A stretch of 64,000 bases of DNA from Flaviaestuariibacter flavus (GTDB taxonomy: Bacteria > Bacteroidota > Bacteroidia > Chitinophagales > Chitinophagaceae): contig NZ_SJZI01000008.1 in assembly GCF_004337505.1 (NCBI RefSeq), positions 296,767 to 360,766 of the forward strand, read 5' to 3'. This document shows positions 1 through 8,747 of this stretch, in pieces. Made by a program: the position numbers and the translations under genes. Below the pieces are notes generated by a model, which saw nothing but the letters and a program-made list of their open reading frames with translations, was not told the DNA's origin and searched no databases. How positions within the stretch are numbered: the first letter of the stretch is position 1; every line of letters starts with the position of its first letter.

Positions 1-28
1 GAGCGGATGCCTGCGGCATCCGCTCTTT
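1..28. terminator. Hairpin terminator at window start
   Basis: Two perfect 10-bp arms (gagcggatgc and gcatccgctc) with a 5-nt loop are followed by TTT. It probably ends a gene left of the window. A very similar hairpin recurs at 17971-18001. Confidence 0.7.
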
Positions 29-86
29 GCTTTTGATGCTCAATCCGAGTAAAGATTCAAACAGTAATGAATGTCAAACAGAGGCA

Positions 87-109
87 CCCCTCTCCGCTTC
101 GGAGAGGGG
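87..109. repeat. Short GC-rich palindrome
   Basis: The arms cccctctccg and cggagagggg surround a 3-nt loop and are followed by a GGGGGTGAGGT tail just before the MgtC start. Related purine/pyrimidine-rich palindromes occur near 17890-17918 and 18060-18096. This looks like one member of an interspersed repeat family. It lies in the leader of the MgtC gene, which argues against the longer reading frame that begins at 71. Confidence 0.55.
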
Positions 110-136
110 AAGGGGGTGAGGTCGTATCTTCACCCC

Positions 137-769
137 ATGCTCCCGATTGAAGAAATACTGAAGCAGCTTGGCCTCGTCCTGCTTGTGGGCGGGCTGATCG
201 GTGCCGAGCGCGAGTTTCGCAGCAAGTCGGCCGGATTCCGCACCATGATCCTGATCTGTCTCGGCTCCTGGGTCTTCACATCGCTGTCGATGACCATCTC
301 GCATACCACCGACGACCGTATTGCCTCGAATATCGTAACGGGTATCGGCTTTCTCGGCGCCGGAGTCATCTTCAAATCCGACAACCGCATCAACGGCATC
401 ACCACCGCGGCGACCATCTGGGTGGCGGCCGCCCTCGGCATGGGCATCGCCGACGGCGCCTACGCGCTGGTGCTCTGCTCCACGGCCGTGGTATTGCTCG
501 TGCTCTGGATGCTTACAACGCTCGAGCGGGTCATGGACCGGGTCAACCAGTCGCACACCTACCGCATCGTAGCCGATTACAAGGAAAACCTGCTGAAAGA
601 ATATGAGCAGCTGTTCGATGAATGCAACCTGAGTTATAAGCGGCTCAAGCGTACCAAGCGCGGCGACAGCATCATCGGGATGTGGTATGCGCAGGGCACC
701 GAGAAGAACCACAACAAGTTTACAAAGCAGCTGATGCACCATCCCTCGGTGCGCGAGTTCGAGTTCTAG
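137..769 (+). CDS. MgtC/SapB family membrane protein
   Basis: This 210-residue protein starts at the ATG at 137 (MLPIEEILKQLG); an upstream in-frame ATG at 71 would add 22 residues that translate a palindromic repeat. The N-terminal part has about four hydrophobic helices with the family signature GGLIGAEREFRSKSAGFRT and a GIGFLGAGVIFK segment. The C-terminal third is soluble and polar. MgtC/SapB proteins are linked to Mg2+ homeostasis and acid or macrophage survival, acting at the inner membrane rather than as proven transporters. The gene stands alone, with a repeat element immediately downstream. The family call is secure; the physiological role is not. Confidence 0.85.
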   Translation: MLPIEEILKQLGLVLLVGGLIGAEREFRSKSAGFRTMILICLGSWVFTSLSMTISHTTDDRIASNIVTGIGFLGAGVIFKSDNRINGITTAATIWVAAALGMGIADGAYALVLCSTAVVLLVLWMLTTLERVMDRVNQSHTYRIVADYKENLLKEYEQLFDECNLSYKRLKRTKRGDSIIGMWYAQGTEKNHNKFTKQLMHHPSVREFEF

Positions 770-778
770 GAGGGATAA

Positions 779-944
779 AGAGAAAGAACGCAGATTTTTT
801 TGATTGATTTGATTTGCGCAGCCTTCGACTATGCTCAGGCTGACAATGTCATGGTGAGCTTGCCGAACCATGCGTGCGTCAGCCAATCATAAAAAATCAC
901 AACTGATCTGCGTATTCCGCCCGCGGAATCAGCGTTCCTTCTCT
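779..944. repeat. Interspersed inverted-repeat element, family A copy 1
   Basis: It begins AGAGAAAGAACGCAG and ends with the near-complement CAGCGTTCCTTCTCT. The interior carries a second palindromic motif resembling CTTCGACTATGCTCAGG and a CATGGTGAGCTTGCCGAACC segment. The right arm holds CTGATCTGCGTATTCCGC followed by GCGGAATCAG. Copies 2 and 3 lie at 3622-3740 and 10113-10294. The right end overlaps the last codons of the minus-strand GT9 gene. Confidence 0.65.
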
Positions 945-1942
945 CCCGCAGGCTTCCACAGCCTCGCTTCAGCCGCTTTCACGAGGTTGCCGATATCGAT
1001 CTTTTTCATGCATTTGAAATGACCCAGCGGGCAGCGGTCGCGGCCGGTGTCGGTGCAGGGGCGGCACCACATTTTTTCCACCTGTATATCTACGGAATCA
1101 ACCGGGTTCCGACGTTGGTGGGCTTCGCCATAATAAGGACCATTGCCCTGCGCCGGAACGGTACTGCCCCAGACGGCGATCACGGGGCGCTTGAGTGCCG
1201 CGGCCACCTGCATCAGGTCGTGGTCGTGCGTCACCACCAGCTTGGCCTTGCGCAGCAGGTCGGCCTGCTCGTGGAAGGAAAACTTGCCACAGGCATTGTA
1301 GATCTTGCCCGGGTCGAGGTGTTGCAGCGTGTCGCCGTTTGCAGCATCGGCGGGGTCTCCCAGCACAATGATGGGATGCCCGAGCTGCGTACAGAAGATC
1401 GCCAGCTGCTCCATGGGCAGCCGGTTCGTGGGCGCGCCGCTGATCACCAGCGCCAGGAATCCCAGCTGGTGCGATGTAGGGATGTCGGAATAAGGCACCT
1501 CTTCCGACGCCGGGATGAAATAGTCGAGACCGGCGCCATCGTTTCCAATACCGAGCGGACGCAGGGCCTCGAAGTAGCGGTCAACCGTATGCTCGCGCGG
1601 AGGCCCGGGGCGGTGCCTGAACTCCATCAGGTGATCGGTCCAGCGGTGACGCGGGGCGCGGAGCGACCGGGTTTCGAGCACCTTCATCAGGTAGTGCGAC
1701 GTTGTGTTGTTCTGCAGGTCGATGATGTGGTCGTACGCTTCCGCCAGCAGCTTTTCGTTGAGCACCGGGCTCACATCGTAATCGAAATACGCATCGATAT
1801 TGGGATTGGTCCCGAGCGCGTCGCGGTATGCGCGCACGGCCAGGAGGTGCACGGTATGCCCCGCCCGCTTCAGGCAGCGGAACACCGGTGTTGCCTGCAC
1901 CAGGTTGCCGGTGCCGCCGAACAGGATAACCAGGATCTTCAT
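929..1942 (-). CDS. Glycosyltransferase family 9 (heptosyltransferase-like), second of pair
   Basis: This 337-residue GT-B protein starts MKILVILFGGTGNLVQATPVFRCLK, the usual N-terminus of ADP-heptose:LPS heptosyltransferases and other GT9 enzymes. The later segment VVTHDHDLMQVAAALKRPVIAVWGST matches the GT9 donor-binding region, and a Cys-containing CRPCTDTGRDRCPLGHFKCM stretch follows, as in many heptosyltransferases. It probably adds a sugar to lipid A core or a related glycolipid on the cytoplasmic face. Its ATG overlaps the stop of the upstream GT9 gene by 4 bp, so translation is likely coupled. The final residues (GEKER) are encoded by the end of a repeat element, so the native C-terminus may have been replaced. 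Confidence 0.85.
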   Translation of the reverse strand: MKILVILFGGTGNLVQATPVFRCLKRAGHTVHLLAVRAYRDALGTNPNIDAYFDYDVSPVLNEKLLAEAYDHIIDLQNNTTSHYLMKVLETRSLRAPRHRWTDHLMEFRHRPGPPREHTVDRYFEALRPLGIGNDGAGLDYFIPASEEVPYSDIPTSHQLGFLALVISGAPTNRLPMEQLAIFCTQLGHPIIVLGDPADAANGDTLQHLDPGKIYNACGKFSFHEQADLLRKAKLVVTHDHDLMQVAAALKRPVIAVWGSTVPAQGNGPYYGEAHQRRNPVDSVDIQVEKMWCRPCTDTGRDRCPLGHFKCMKKIDIGNLVKAAEARLWKPAGEKER

Positions 1943-2973
1943 GAGCGCCCTTTTTGAAGTATTTTAAACACTTTACCGGCAATCAGCAGCGGTGCAATAC
2001 CGCGCATGCAGGCCCGGTCGTTGGGACAGTCTTTGTTGCCGAACACCGACGAAGGCCGGCAGGCCAGCTCGATCTGCACCGCGTTGGCGGGATCCTGGCG
2101 CCAGCCGTAGAATCCCAGCCAGGGATGCGTGCCGCCCCACACAGATACTACCGGCACGCCGTAAAGCGAAGCGAGGTGCATATTGGCGGAGTCCATGCTG
2201 ATCATCACGTCGAGGCCGCCGATATGATCGAGCTCTTCTCCGAAGGACATCTTGCCGGCGAGGTTGCGCACCCGCGGGATCTCCTGCTGCCACGCATCAA
2301 ACTGGGCTGCGTCGCCCTTTCCGCCAAAAAGGAAAACACGGTTTTGCTCATCCCGGCAGATGTGGCGGATGGCTTCGGCCATCAGCTCCGGCGGGTAGGT
2401 CTTTTCACGAAAGGCCGCAAACGGCGCTATACCGATAAAGCGGATGCCGGCAGCAGTGCCCTGGCGCATATCCGGAGGAACGTTGGCCTCCGGGAACGCA
2501 TAGGGCGCCGAAAGTTCAACGGCGCAGCCCAGCGCGCCAAACACCTCCGCATAGCGCCGGTGCATCGGCTTCAGCGGGCGCAGCTGCTTGTTCTCGGCAC
2601 GGGTGAGTTCCTTCTTCTCGGCGCGGCCCTTGTCGAGCGCCGCGGCCGGTATGCCGGTAAAGCGGAAGTAGGCACGAAGTATCTTGGTGCGGAGCACGTT
2701 GTGCAGGTCGGCGATGCCGGTATAGCGTTCCTGGGACCGCAGCTCGCGGAAGAGGCGGTAAAGACCCGGCACGCCCTTATGCCGGCCTTTGAGATCGGCC
2801 GCTACAAAACGCAGGCGGGGTATGCCGTCGAAGAGCGGGCGCACAAAGGCGGTAGACACATAGGTAACCTCGAGCTCCGGGTTTTGGGCGAGCGCCAGGC
2901 GCAGCACGGGCACGGTCATGGCCACATCGCCGAGCGAGGAGAAGCGGAAGACGAGCAGGTGCGCGCGCGCCAC
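1939..2973 (-). CDS. Glycosyltransferase family 9 (heptosyltransferase-like), first of pair
   Basis: This 344-residue protein starts at GTG (MARAHLLVFRFSSLGDVAMTVPVLRLAL), which fits the canonical RFSSLGD N-terminus of GT9 enzymes; the GTG lies one base after the stop of the DUF4254 gene. Later features are IGIAPFAAFREKTYP, a SMDSANMHLASLYGVPVVSVWGGT donor-binding segment, and a C-terminal Cys-rich CRPSSVFGNKDCPNDRACM stretch. The order DUF4254, GT9, GT9 with overlaps of a few bases indicates a single operon for a surface glycolipid. The acceptor sugar cannot be read from the sequence. Confidence 0.87.
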   Translation of the reverse strand: MARAHLLVFRFSSLGDVAMTVPVLRLALAQNPELEVTYVSTAFVRPLFDGIPRLRFVAADLKGRHKGVPGLYRLFRELRSQERYTGIADLHNVLRTKILRAYFRFTGIPAAALDKGRAEKKELTRAENKQLRPLKPMHRRYAEVFGALGCAVELSAPYAFPEANVPPDMRQGTAAGIRFIGIAPFAAFREKTYPPELMAEAIRHICRDEQNRVFLFGGKGDAAQFDAWQQEIPRVRNLAGKMSFGEELDHIGGLDVMISMDSANMHLASLYGVPVVSVWGGTHPWLGFYGWRQDPANAVQIELACRPSSVFGNKDCPNDRACMRGIAPLLIAGKVFKILQKGRS

Positions 2974-2974
2974 G

Positions 2975-3583
2975 TTATTGTGCGGATTTCTGGTAAAGAA
3001 CCGGGTTGAGCGATTCGTCGTTGTACATCTTCATCTGCTTATACACCTTCATGTATTTGCGGCCGGCGGCGATGTCTTCCAGCAGCGCATCGATGGCACC
3101 CGAAAGGTCTTCGCGCTGTTGTAATAATACGGCCAGCTTCTCCCCTGCCTTCGCGCGGTGCTCGTCGGAAGCATCGGTACGCTCCGCCTCCACCTGCATG
3201 TGGTAGATCTTGAGCGCCAGGATGGACAGGCGATCGATGGCCCAGGCCGGGCTCTCGGTATTGATGGTGGCGCCGGTAAGCGGCCGCACGTCCTTGTACT
3301 GCTGCAGGAAATAGCTGTCGATATATTCCACCATATCGGTGCGCTCCTGGTTGGAGGAGTCGATGCGTCGCTTGATGGCGAGGGCACCCACCGGGTCGAT
3401 ATTCGGGTCGCGGATGATATCCTCGAGGTGCCACTGCACGGTGTCGATCCAGTTTTTCACGTAAAGCAGGTGCTCCAGCGAGCCGGCCGCATACGGATTG
3501 TTCACCGGCGTATCCACATGATCGTGCACGTGGTAGTCGGCGATGCTTTGCCGGAAGATCCGGTTGCAGGTATCGGAAATCAT
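2975..3583 (-). CDS. DUF4254 family protein
   Basis: This 202-residue, all-helical, soluble and charged protein has no signal peptide. It matches the DUF4254 pattern (DTVNPY-like segment at 27-31, LLYVKNWIDTVQWHLED, IKRRIDSSNQERTDMVE). In Bacteroidota this family is typically encoded next to GT9 glycosyltransferases, as here. Its function is unknown; the conserved placement at the head of the operon suggests a role in LPS or core assembly. An ATG start at 3583 leaves only the family A repeat upstream. Confidence 0.8.
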   Translation of the reverse strand: MISDTCNRIFRQSIADYHVHDHVDTPVNNPYAAGSLEHLLYVKNWIDTVQWHLEDIIRDPNIDPVGALAIKRRIDSSNQERTDMVEYIDSYFLQQYKDVRPLTGATINTESPAWAIDRLSILALKIYHMQVEAERTDASDEHRAKAGEKLAVLLQQREDLSGAIDALLEDIAAGRKYMKVYKQMKMYNDESLNPVLYQKSAQ

Positions 3584-3621
3584 AGCTGCAAATATAGATA
3601 AAGTGGCGCCTGCGGCGCCTT

Positions 3622-3740
3622 GAGAGAAAGAACGCAGATTTTTTATGATCTATTATGATGCGCGTAGATATCGGTACCAACATCCGCTCAAATCATAACC
3701 GATCTGCGTATTCCGCTGGCGGAATCAGTGTTCTTTCTCA
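3622..3740. repeat. Interspersed inverted-repeat element, family A copy 2
   Basis: It starts GAGAGAAAGAACGCAGATTTTTT and ends CAGTGTTCTTTCTCA. Like copy 1, its right arm contains GATCTGCGTATTCCGC followed by GGCGGAATCAG. The element separates the DUF4254 operon from a minus-strand MFS gene whose stop codon (3738-3740) is the last three bases of the repeat. Confidence 0.65.
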
Positions 3741-5012
3741 GCTCTCGGTATAGTTGAGATCCTTATGGAACGTCTCTTCCGTAAAGACTGCAGCCACCAC
3801 CGTCACTACCATCACCACGATGCCCGTGATCAGGCCCGCCTTCAGCAGCGACCAGCCCCAGCTGTCCTGGAAAAGCTCCTTGAACATCATGTTGATCAGC
3901 ACCAGCCCGCCGCGAACGAGGTTGGGAATGGTGGTGGCGGCGGTGGCGCGCAGGTTGGTGCCGAACTGCTCGGCGCCCATCGTAACGAAGATGGCCCAGA
4001 AGCCGGTGCTGAAGCCCAGGAAGGCGCAGATGCCGTACATGCGGGCGTCGCTGTTGTTCCAGCTGCTGAAGAAAAGAGCGATGCCGATGGCACAAAGCCC
4101 GTAGAACAGGAACAGGGCTTTCTTGCGGCTGCGGAAGGCCTGGCTCACAAAGCCGATGAGGATATCGCCGATGGCGATGCCGATATAGGCATACATGATG
4201 GCTTTCCCGCTCACGACGGCGTTGTCGCCGTAAAGGCCGCCGGCAAAGCGGTTGCTCAGGTTCACCAGCACCCCGATCACGTACCAGGTGGGCAGGCCGA
4301 TGAGGATGGCGAGGAAATATTTGCGAAAGCGCCGGCCGTTGTTGAAGAACATCAGCACGTTTCCGCGCGGCGCGTCGGATGCCCGGACCTCATGAAACAT
4401 GCCGCTCTCGGCGACGCGGATGCGGAGCAGCAGGAGGGCCACGCCGAGGCCGCCGCCGATCTTGTAGCAAAGCCGCCAGTTTTCATCGGTAAGCTGGAAG
4501 GTATAGAAGGCAGCCACCGCGCCGAAGAGCCCGATGCCGGCTACGAGCGAGGTGCCGACGCCGCGCTTCTCCTTCGGAAGCAGCTCGCTCACCAGCGTGA
4601 TGCCCGCGCCAAGCTCGCCGGCAAGGCCGATACCCGCCGCGAAGCGCGCCATCGCGTACTGCTCCACGGTTTGCACGTAGCCGGTGAGAAAGTTGGCCAC
4701 CGAATAAAGCAGGATGGAGCCGAAAAGCACGCTGAGGCGGCCTTTCTTATCGCCCATAATGCCCCAGCCGATGCCGCCGATCAGGAGGCCGACCATCTGC
4801 CAGTTGATGATATGGGTGGAAGCTGCCAGCACCGCTTTGGCATCGCCCATATTCACCCCGATACTGCGCAGCGAAGGCTCGCGCACGATGGTGAACAGCA
4901 GCAGGTCGTAGATGTCGACGAAATAGCCCAGGGCGGCCACGATGAGCGCCAGGCTGAAAAGGGATTGCCCTTTAAGTGCGGTATCAGAGGACAGCGTTGC
5001 GGTCTTTTTCAT
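3738..5012 (-). CDS. MFS transporter (metabolite:H+ symporter-like)
   Basis: This protein has about 424 residues and 12 predicted membrane segments. The first half contains GWGIMGDKKGRLSVL, a loop 2-3 motif close to the MFS consensus GxxxDRxGRR, and ARFAAGIGLAGELGAGITLVSELLPKEKRG, which resembles sugar or dicarboxylate MFS members. The start at 5012 (MKKTATLSSDTALKGQSL) is preferred over 5039, which would add MLKSTLFLP inside the upstream DedA gene; even so it overlaps the DedA stop by about 29 bp, suggesting translational coupling. The substrate is unknown. The stop codon sits in a family A repeat. Confidence 0.8.
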   Translation of the reverse strand: MKKTATLSSDTALKGQSLFSLALIVAALGYFVDIYDLLLFTIVREPSLRSIGVNMGDAKAVLAASTHIINWQMVGLLIGGIGWGIMGDKKGRLSVLFGSILLYSVANFLTGYVQTVEQYAMARFAAGIGLAGELGAGITLVSELLPKEKRGVGTSLVAGIGLFGAVAAFYTFQLTDENWRLCYKIGGGLGVALLLLRIRVAESGMFHEVRASDAPRGNVLMFFNNGRRFRKYFLAILIGLPTWYVIGVLVNLSNRFAGGLYGDNAVVSGKAIMYAYIGIAIGDILIGFVSQAFRSRKKALFLFYGLCAIGIALFFSSWNNSDARMYGICAFLGFSTGFWAIFVTMGAEQFGTNLRATAATTIPNLVRGGLVLINMMFKELFQDSWGWSLLKAGLITGIVVMVVTVVAAVFTEETFHKDLNYTES

Positions 5013-5661
5013 CGGTAGGAACAACGTGCTTTTTAGCAAAGAACAGTTTCCAGAGAACGGGCAGGGTGGTTACTCCGATGATGATGAGTACAACAGCCTC
5101 GATGTGATCTTCCAGCTTGATATGAAACCTTTCCCACACCCAATCGCGCAGGAAGTACCCACCCAGCATCATCGATGACACCCAGGCGATGGAGCCGAGA
5201 ATATTGTACAGGAGAAAAACGCCGAAGGGCATCCGTACGATGCCTGCAATGATCGGTGCAAACGTCCGGATCACCGGGAGAAATTTCGCCAGGAAGATCG
5301 TTCCCTTGCCATTCTTGTTGTAAAATTCCTGCGCCCGGAGCAGGTGCTTCTTGCGAAACAGCCAGGTTTCCTTCCGCTCATAGATCAGTGGGCCCGTTTT
5401 ATTTCCGAACCAGTAGCCAACGAGGTTCCCGATAACCGAAGCAATCATCACCAGGGAAAGAATCAGCGCCACCTTCCAGCCGGCAAATTCACCGTCACCA
5501 ATATGCTCACAGAATTTGACGATATACATACCGGCCGCAAACAGCAGCGAGTCGCCCGGGAGAAAAAAGCCGACAAACAAACCGGTCTCGGCAAAAATGA
5601 CGAACAGCAGGATATACAAGCCGCCGTTCTCGATGATCCAATGAATCAGGTTATTCAGCAT
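4984..5661 (-). CDS. DedA family membrane protein
   Basis: This 225-residue integral membrane protein has the DedA/VTT signature: FAETGLFVGFFLPGDSLLFAAG near residues 22-43 and FLAKFLPVIRTFAPIIAG in the second half, with conserved Arg and Pro. DedA proteins act in undecaprenyl-phosphate and phospholipid recycling and in membrane-potential homeostasis. The next gene (MFS) starts before this one ends, so the two are probably cotranscribed. The start is ATG at 5661; a 16-bp tandem duplication lies just upstream. Confidence 0.88.
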   Translation of the reverse strand: MLNNLIHWIIENGGLYILLFVIFAETGLFVGFFLPGDSLLFAAGMYIVKFCEHIGDGEFAGWKVALILSLVMIASVIGNLVGYWFGNKTGPLIYERKETWLFRKKHLLRAQEFYNKNGKGTIFLAKFLPVIRTFAPIIAGIVRMPFGVFLLYNILGSIAWVSSMMLGGYFLRDWVWERFHIKLEDHIEAVVLIIIGVTTLPVLWKLFFAKKHVVPTDEKDRNAVL

Positions 5662-5668
5662 TAAGAAA

Positions 5669-5704
5669 GGTTCTAGGGTTCTGAGGTTCTAGGGTTCTGA
5701 GGTT
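5669..5704. repeat. 16-bp tandem duplication
   Basis: Two exact copies of GGTTCTAGGGTTCTGA are followed by GGTT, between the DedA start and the stop of the symporter gene. It is a short simple repeat with no visible coding function. Confidence 0.8.
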
Positions 5705-5708
5705 GGGT

Positions 5709-6968
5709 TTATGCGGCCTGCGACACCGGGCCGGCGTTTTCGAGTTCGCCTTCCCACTTGCTCACCACGCTGGTGGCGATGGAGTTGCCCACCACGTTGG
5801 TGGCGGTACGGAACATATCGCAAAAGTGATCGATGGGCAGGATGAGGGCCACTCCCTCGGGAGGGATCTTGAACATGGCGCAGGTGGCCAGCACCACCAC
5901 CAGCGAAGCGCGCGGCACGCCGGCGATCCCCTTGGAGGTGAGCATCAGCACCAGCAGCATCGTCAGCTGCTCGCCGATCGGCATGTGAATGCCATAGGCC
6001 TGCGCGATGGCCAGCGAGGCGAAAGTCATATACATCATTGAGCCGTCGAGGTTGAACGAATAGCCCAGCGGCAGCACGAAGGCCACGATGCGGTCGCGGC
6101 AGCCGAAGCGCTCGAGCTCCTCGGTCAGTTTCGGGAAGACGGCCTCCGAACTTGTGGTGCTGAACGCCACCAGCAGCGGCGAGCCGATGCGGCGGAGCAG
6201 CTCGAAGATGCGGCCCTTGAGGATGAGACCGCCGGCCGTGAGCAGCAGCACCCACAGCAACAGGATGCCAAAGAGGAAGAGCAGGTAATAGCGCCAGTAA
6301 AAGCCGAGGATCTCGGTGCCGTTGGTGGCGATGACGCCGGCGATGGCCCCGAAAACGCCAAGCGGCGCGAAGTTCATGACGTAGTTGACGATCTTCAGCA
6401 CGATGTGCGATACGCGCTCGAGCGCCACCACCACGGGCCTGGCATAGTCGCCGATAGCGGCCGCGCCGACACCGAAGAAGATCGAGAACACCACGATCTG
6501 GAGGATCTCGTTGGCGGCCATCGCTTCCACGAAGCTTTTGGGCACCACGTGCTCCACGAAGTTTTGCAGCGAAAAGCTTTTGCCCTTCGTGGCCAGGTCG
6601 GCCAGACCGGCGGCATCACCCTTCGACAGGTTGATGTACTGTCCCGGCTGGAAATAATTCACGAGCAACATCCCGAGCAGCAGCGAGGCCAGCGAAGCGG
6701 TGATAAACCAGAGGATCGCCTTGCCGCCCACGCGGCCCACCACTTTGAGGTCGCCGAGCTTGGCGATGCCCACCACGAGGGTGGAGAAAACCAGCGGCGC
6801 GATGATCATCTGCACGAGGCGGATGAAGATGGTGCTCAGCAGCTTGATATTCTTGCCGAAGTCGGTACGGAATTGCGTGCTTCCATTATTAAATACATAG
6901 AGCCCCACCAGAAAGCCGAGCACCATGGCAACCAGGATATAAACGGTAAGCCTTGTTCCTTTATTCAT
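5709..6968 (-). CDS. Dicarboxylate/amino acid:cation symporter (DAACS)
   Basis: This protein of about 419 residues has the DAACS (GltP/DctA) fold. Key features are MIIAPLVFSTLVVGIAKLGD in the N-terminal half, the serine-rich helical hairpin AFSTTSSEAVFPK (HP1), FVLPLGYSFNLDGSMMYM (the NLDG substrate and ion site) and MLTSKGIAGVPRASLVVV (HP2). It imports C4-dicarboxylates or acidic amino acids with Na+ or H+. The ATG at 6968 (MNKGTRLTVYILV) is chosen over a GTG two codons upstream. The gene appears monocistronic, divergent from the amino-acid permease at 7125. Confidence 0.9.
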   Translation of the reverse strand: MNKGTRLTVYILVAMVLGFLVGLYVFNNGSTQFRTDFGKNIKLLSTIFIRLVQMIIAPLVFSTLVVGIAKLGDLKVVGRVGGKAILWFITASLASLLLGMLLVNYFQPGQYINLSKGDAAGLADLATKGKSFSLQNFVEHVVPKSFVEAMAANEILQIVVFSIFFGVGAAAIGDYARPVVVALERVSHIVLKIVNYVMNFAPLGVFGAIAGVIATNGTEILGFYWRYYLLFLFGILLLWVLLLTAGGLILKGRIFELLRRIGSPLLVAFSTTSSEAVFPKLTEELERFGCRDRIVAFVLPLGYSFNLDGSMMYMTFASLAIAQAYGIHMPIGEQLTMLLVLMLTSKGIAGVPRASLVVVLATCAMFKIPPEGVALILPIDHFCDMFRTATNVVGNSIATSVVSKWEGELENAGPVSQAA

Positions 6969-7124
6969 ATACACGCATTCGGAGGGCCGAAAATCGGAAA
7001 AAATAGCTTGTGGCGCGAAACTTAATTGCAGCGCGGGCTTCCGCCTGTATAAAACAACATTCCCCCGTATTACATTATTGCTTTATTTTACGACCTTATT
7101 ATCCGATCAAACAACTAATTGTTT

Positions 7125-8681
7125 ATGAGTCTGTTCATCAAGAAGCCCCTGGCCCAGATCATGGCGCAGGCGGCCGACAACGAAAAAGGCCTGAAGCGTA
7201 CGCTCGGTGCCGGTAACCTCGTTGCGCTGGGTATCGGAGCCATCATCGGCGCCGGTCTGTTCGTTCGCACCGCCGCCGCCGCCGGCCAGGCTGCCGGTCC
7301 GGCCGTAACGCTTTCCTTCATCATCGCCGCCATCGGCTGCGCCTTCGCCGGTCTTTGCTACGCCGAGTTCGCCTCGATGATCCCCATCGCCGGCTCCGCC
7401 TACGCCTATTCGTATGTGACCATGGGCGAGCTCATCGCCTGGATCATCGGCTGGGCCCTTATCATGGAATACGCGCTTGGTGCCGCCACGGTATCCATCG
7501 CCTGGAGTGAATACCTGAATAAGCTATTGGAGATCCTAATGGGAAAAGGGAATGGGGTTCCATATGAATGGTCGCACTCACCCTTTGAAAGCATGACCAT
7601 CGACGGGGTACTGCACCACGGCATCATCAACGCACCGGCCCTCGTCATCCTGCTGCTCCTCACGCTGCTGCTGATCCGCGGCACCCAGGAAAGCGCCATG
7701 GTGAACGCCATCATCGTTTTCATCAAGGTTGCCATCGTGATTCTCTTCATCGCCATCGGCTGGCAGTTCATCCGCCCCGAAAACCACACGCCTTATATGA
7801 TCCCTGCCGGCACCGCTCCCGTTGTCGATGCATCGGGCAAGGTGCTCCATAGCTACGACGGTGTGTTCAAGCATGGCTGGGGCGGCGTTCTCGGCGGCGC
7901 GGCCATCGTGTTCTTCGCCTTCATCGGCTTCGACGCCGTGTCTACCGCGGCACAGGAAGCCAAGAACCCGAAGCGCGACATGCCCATCGGCATCCTCGGC
8001 TCGCTGGTTGTCTGCACCATCCTCTACATCCTCTTCGGCCACGTGCTTACCGGCGTTGCTCCCTGGAAAGATTTCGTTGACCCCACCAAGGGCGCCGAGG
8101 CTTCCGTTGCCTATGCCATCTCGCAATACATGCACGGCTACGGCTGGCTCTCCACCGCCGTTACGGTGGCCATCCTCGCCGGCTTCTCCTCGGTGATCCT
8201 CGTGATGCTGATGGGCCAGAGCCGCATCTTCTACACGATGTCGAACGACGGCCTGCTCCCGAAAGCATTCGGCGACCTGCATCCCAAGTACAAGACGCCC
8301 TACAAGGCCAACTGGATCCTGTTCGTGTTCGTAGGCCTCTTTGCCGCCTTCGTTCCGGGCTCCGTTGCCGGCGACCTCACCTCCTTCGGTACCCTGTTCG
8401 CCTTTGTGCTGGTAAGCCTCGGCGTACTGATCCTCCGCCGCAAGGAGCCCGATATGGTTCGTCCCTTCCGCACGCCGGCCGCACCCGTGGTGTCGATCCT
8501 CGGCGCCGTTATCTGCACCGGTATGATCGTAGCCATCGACACGCGCACGCTGCTCGTGGCCTTTATCTGGATGATCATCGGCCTCGTCGTTTACTTTGCC
8601 TACAGCAAGAACCGCAGCGCCCTCCGCGCGCATGCCGACGTGCTGCCCACGGCATCCGACTTCGAGCGCACCCGCCCGTAA
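7125..8681 (+). CDS. APC family amino acid permease
   Basis: This protein of about 518 residues has 12-14 membrane segments and the APC/CAT signature. A cytosolic N-terminus (KRTLGAGNLVALGIGAIIGAGLFVRT) carries the GAIIGAG substrate-binding break of TM1, FFAFIGFDAVSTAAQEAKNPKRDMP is the TM6 region, and QSRIFYTMSNDGLLP follows. It resembles cationic amino acid transporters. The ATG at 7125 (MSLFIKKPLAQ) is taken; an in-frame TTG at 7119 is less likely. A strong terminator at 8701 marks a single-gene unit. Confidence 0.9.
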   Translation: MSLFIKKPLAQIMAQAADNEKGLKRTLGAGNLVALGIGAIIGAGLFVRTAAAAGQAAGPAVTLSFIIAAIGCAFAGLCYAEFASMIPIAGSAYAYSYVTMGELIAWIIGWALIMEYALGAATVSIAWSEYLNKLLEILMGKGNGVPYEWSHSPFESMTIDGVLHHGIINAPALVILLLLTLLLIRGTQESAMVNAIIVFIKVAIVILFIAIGWQFIRPENHTPYMIPAGTAPVVDASGKVLHSYDGVFKHGWGGVLGGAAIVFFAFIGFDAVSTAAQEAKNPKRDMPIGILGSLVVCTILYILFGHVLTGVAPWKDFVDPTKGAEASVAYAISQYMHGYGWLSTAVTVAILAGFSSVILVMLMGQSRIFYTMSNDGLLPKAFGDLHPKYKTPYKANWILFVFVGLFAAFVPGSVAGDLTSFGTLFAFVLVSLGVLILRRKEPDMVRPFRTPAAPVVSILGAVICTGMIVAIDTRTLLVAFIWMIIGLVVYFAYSKNRSALRAHADVLPTASDFERTRP

Positions 8682-8700
8682 CGCAACTACTTCCAATAGA

Positions 8701-8726
8701 AAAGCCGCTCCCCGAGCGGCTTTTTT
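8701..8726 (+). terminator. Rho-independent terminator after the permease
   Basis: The stem gccgctc/gagcggc has a 3-nt loop, is preceded by AAA and followed by six T residues. Confidence 0.88.
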
Positions 8727-8747
8727 CATAAATTTGCCGGCCTGCCC

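Noticed and set aside
71-136. Longer N-terminus for the MgtC protein
   Set aside because: The extra 22 codons translate a palindromic repeat; the family starts at the downstream ATG.
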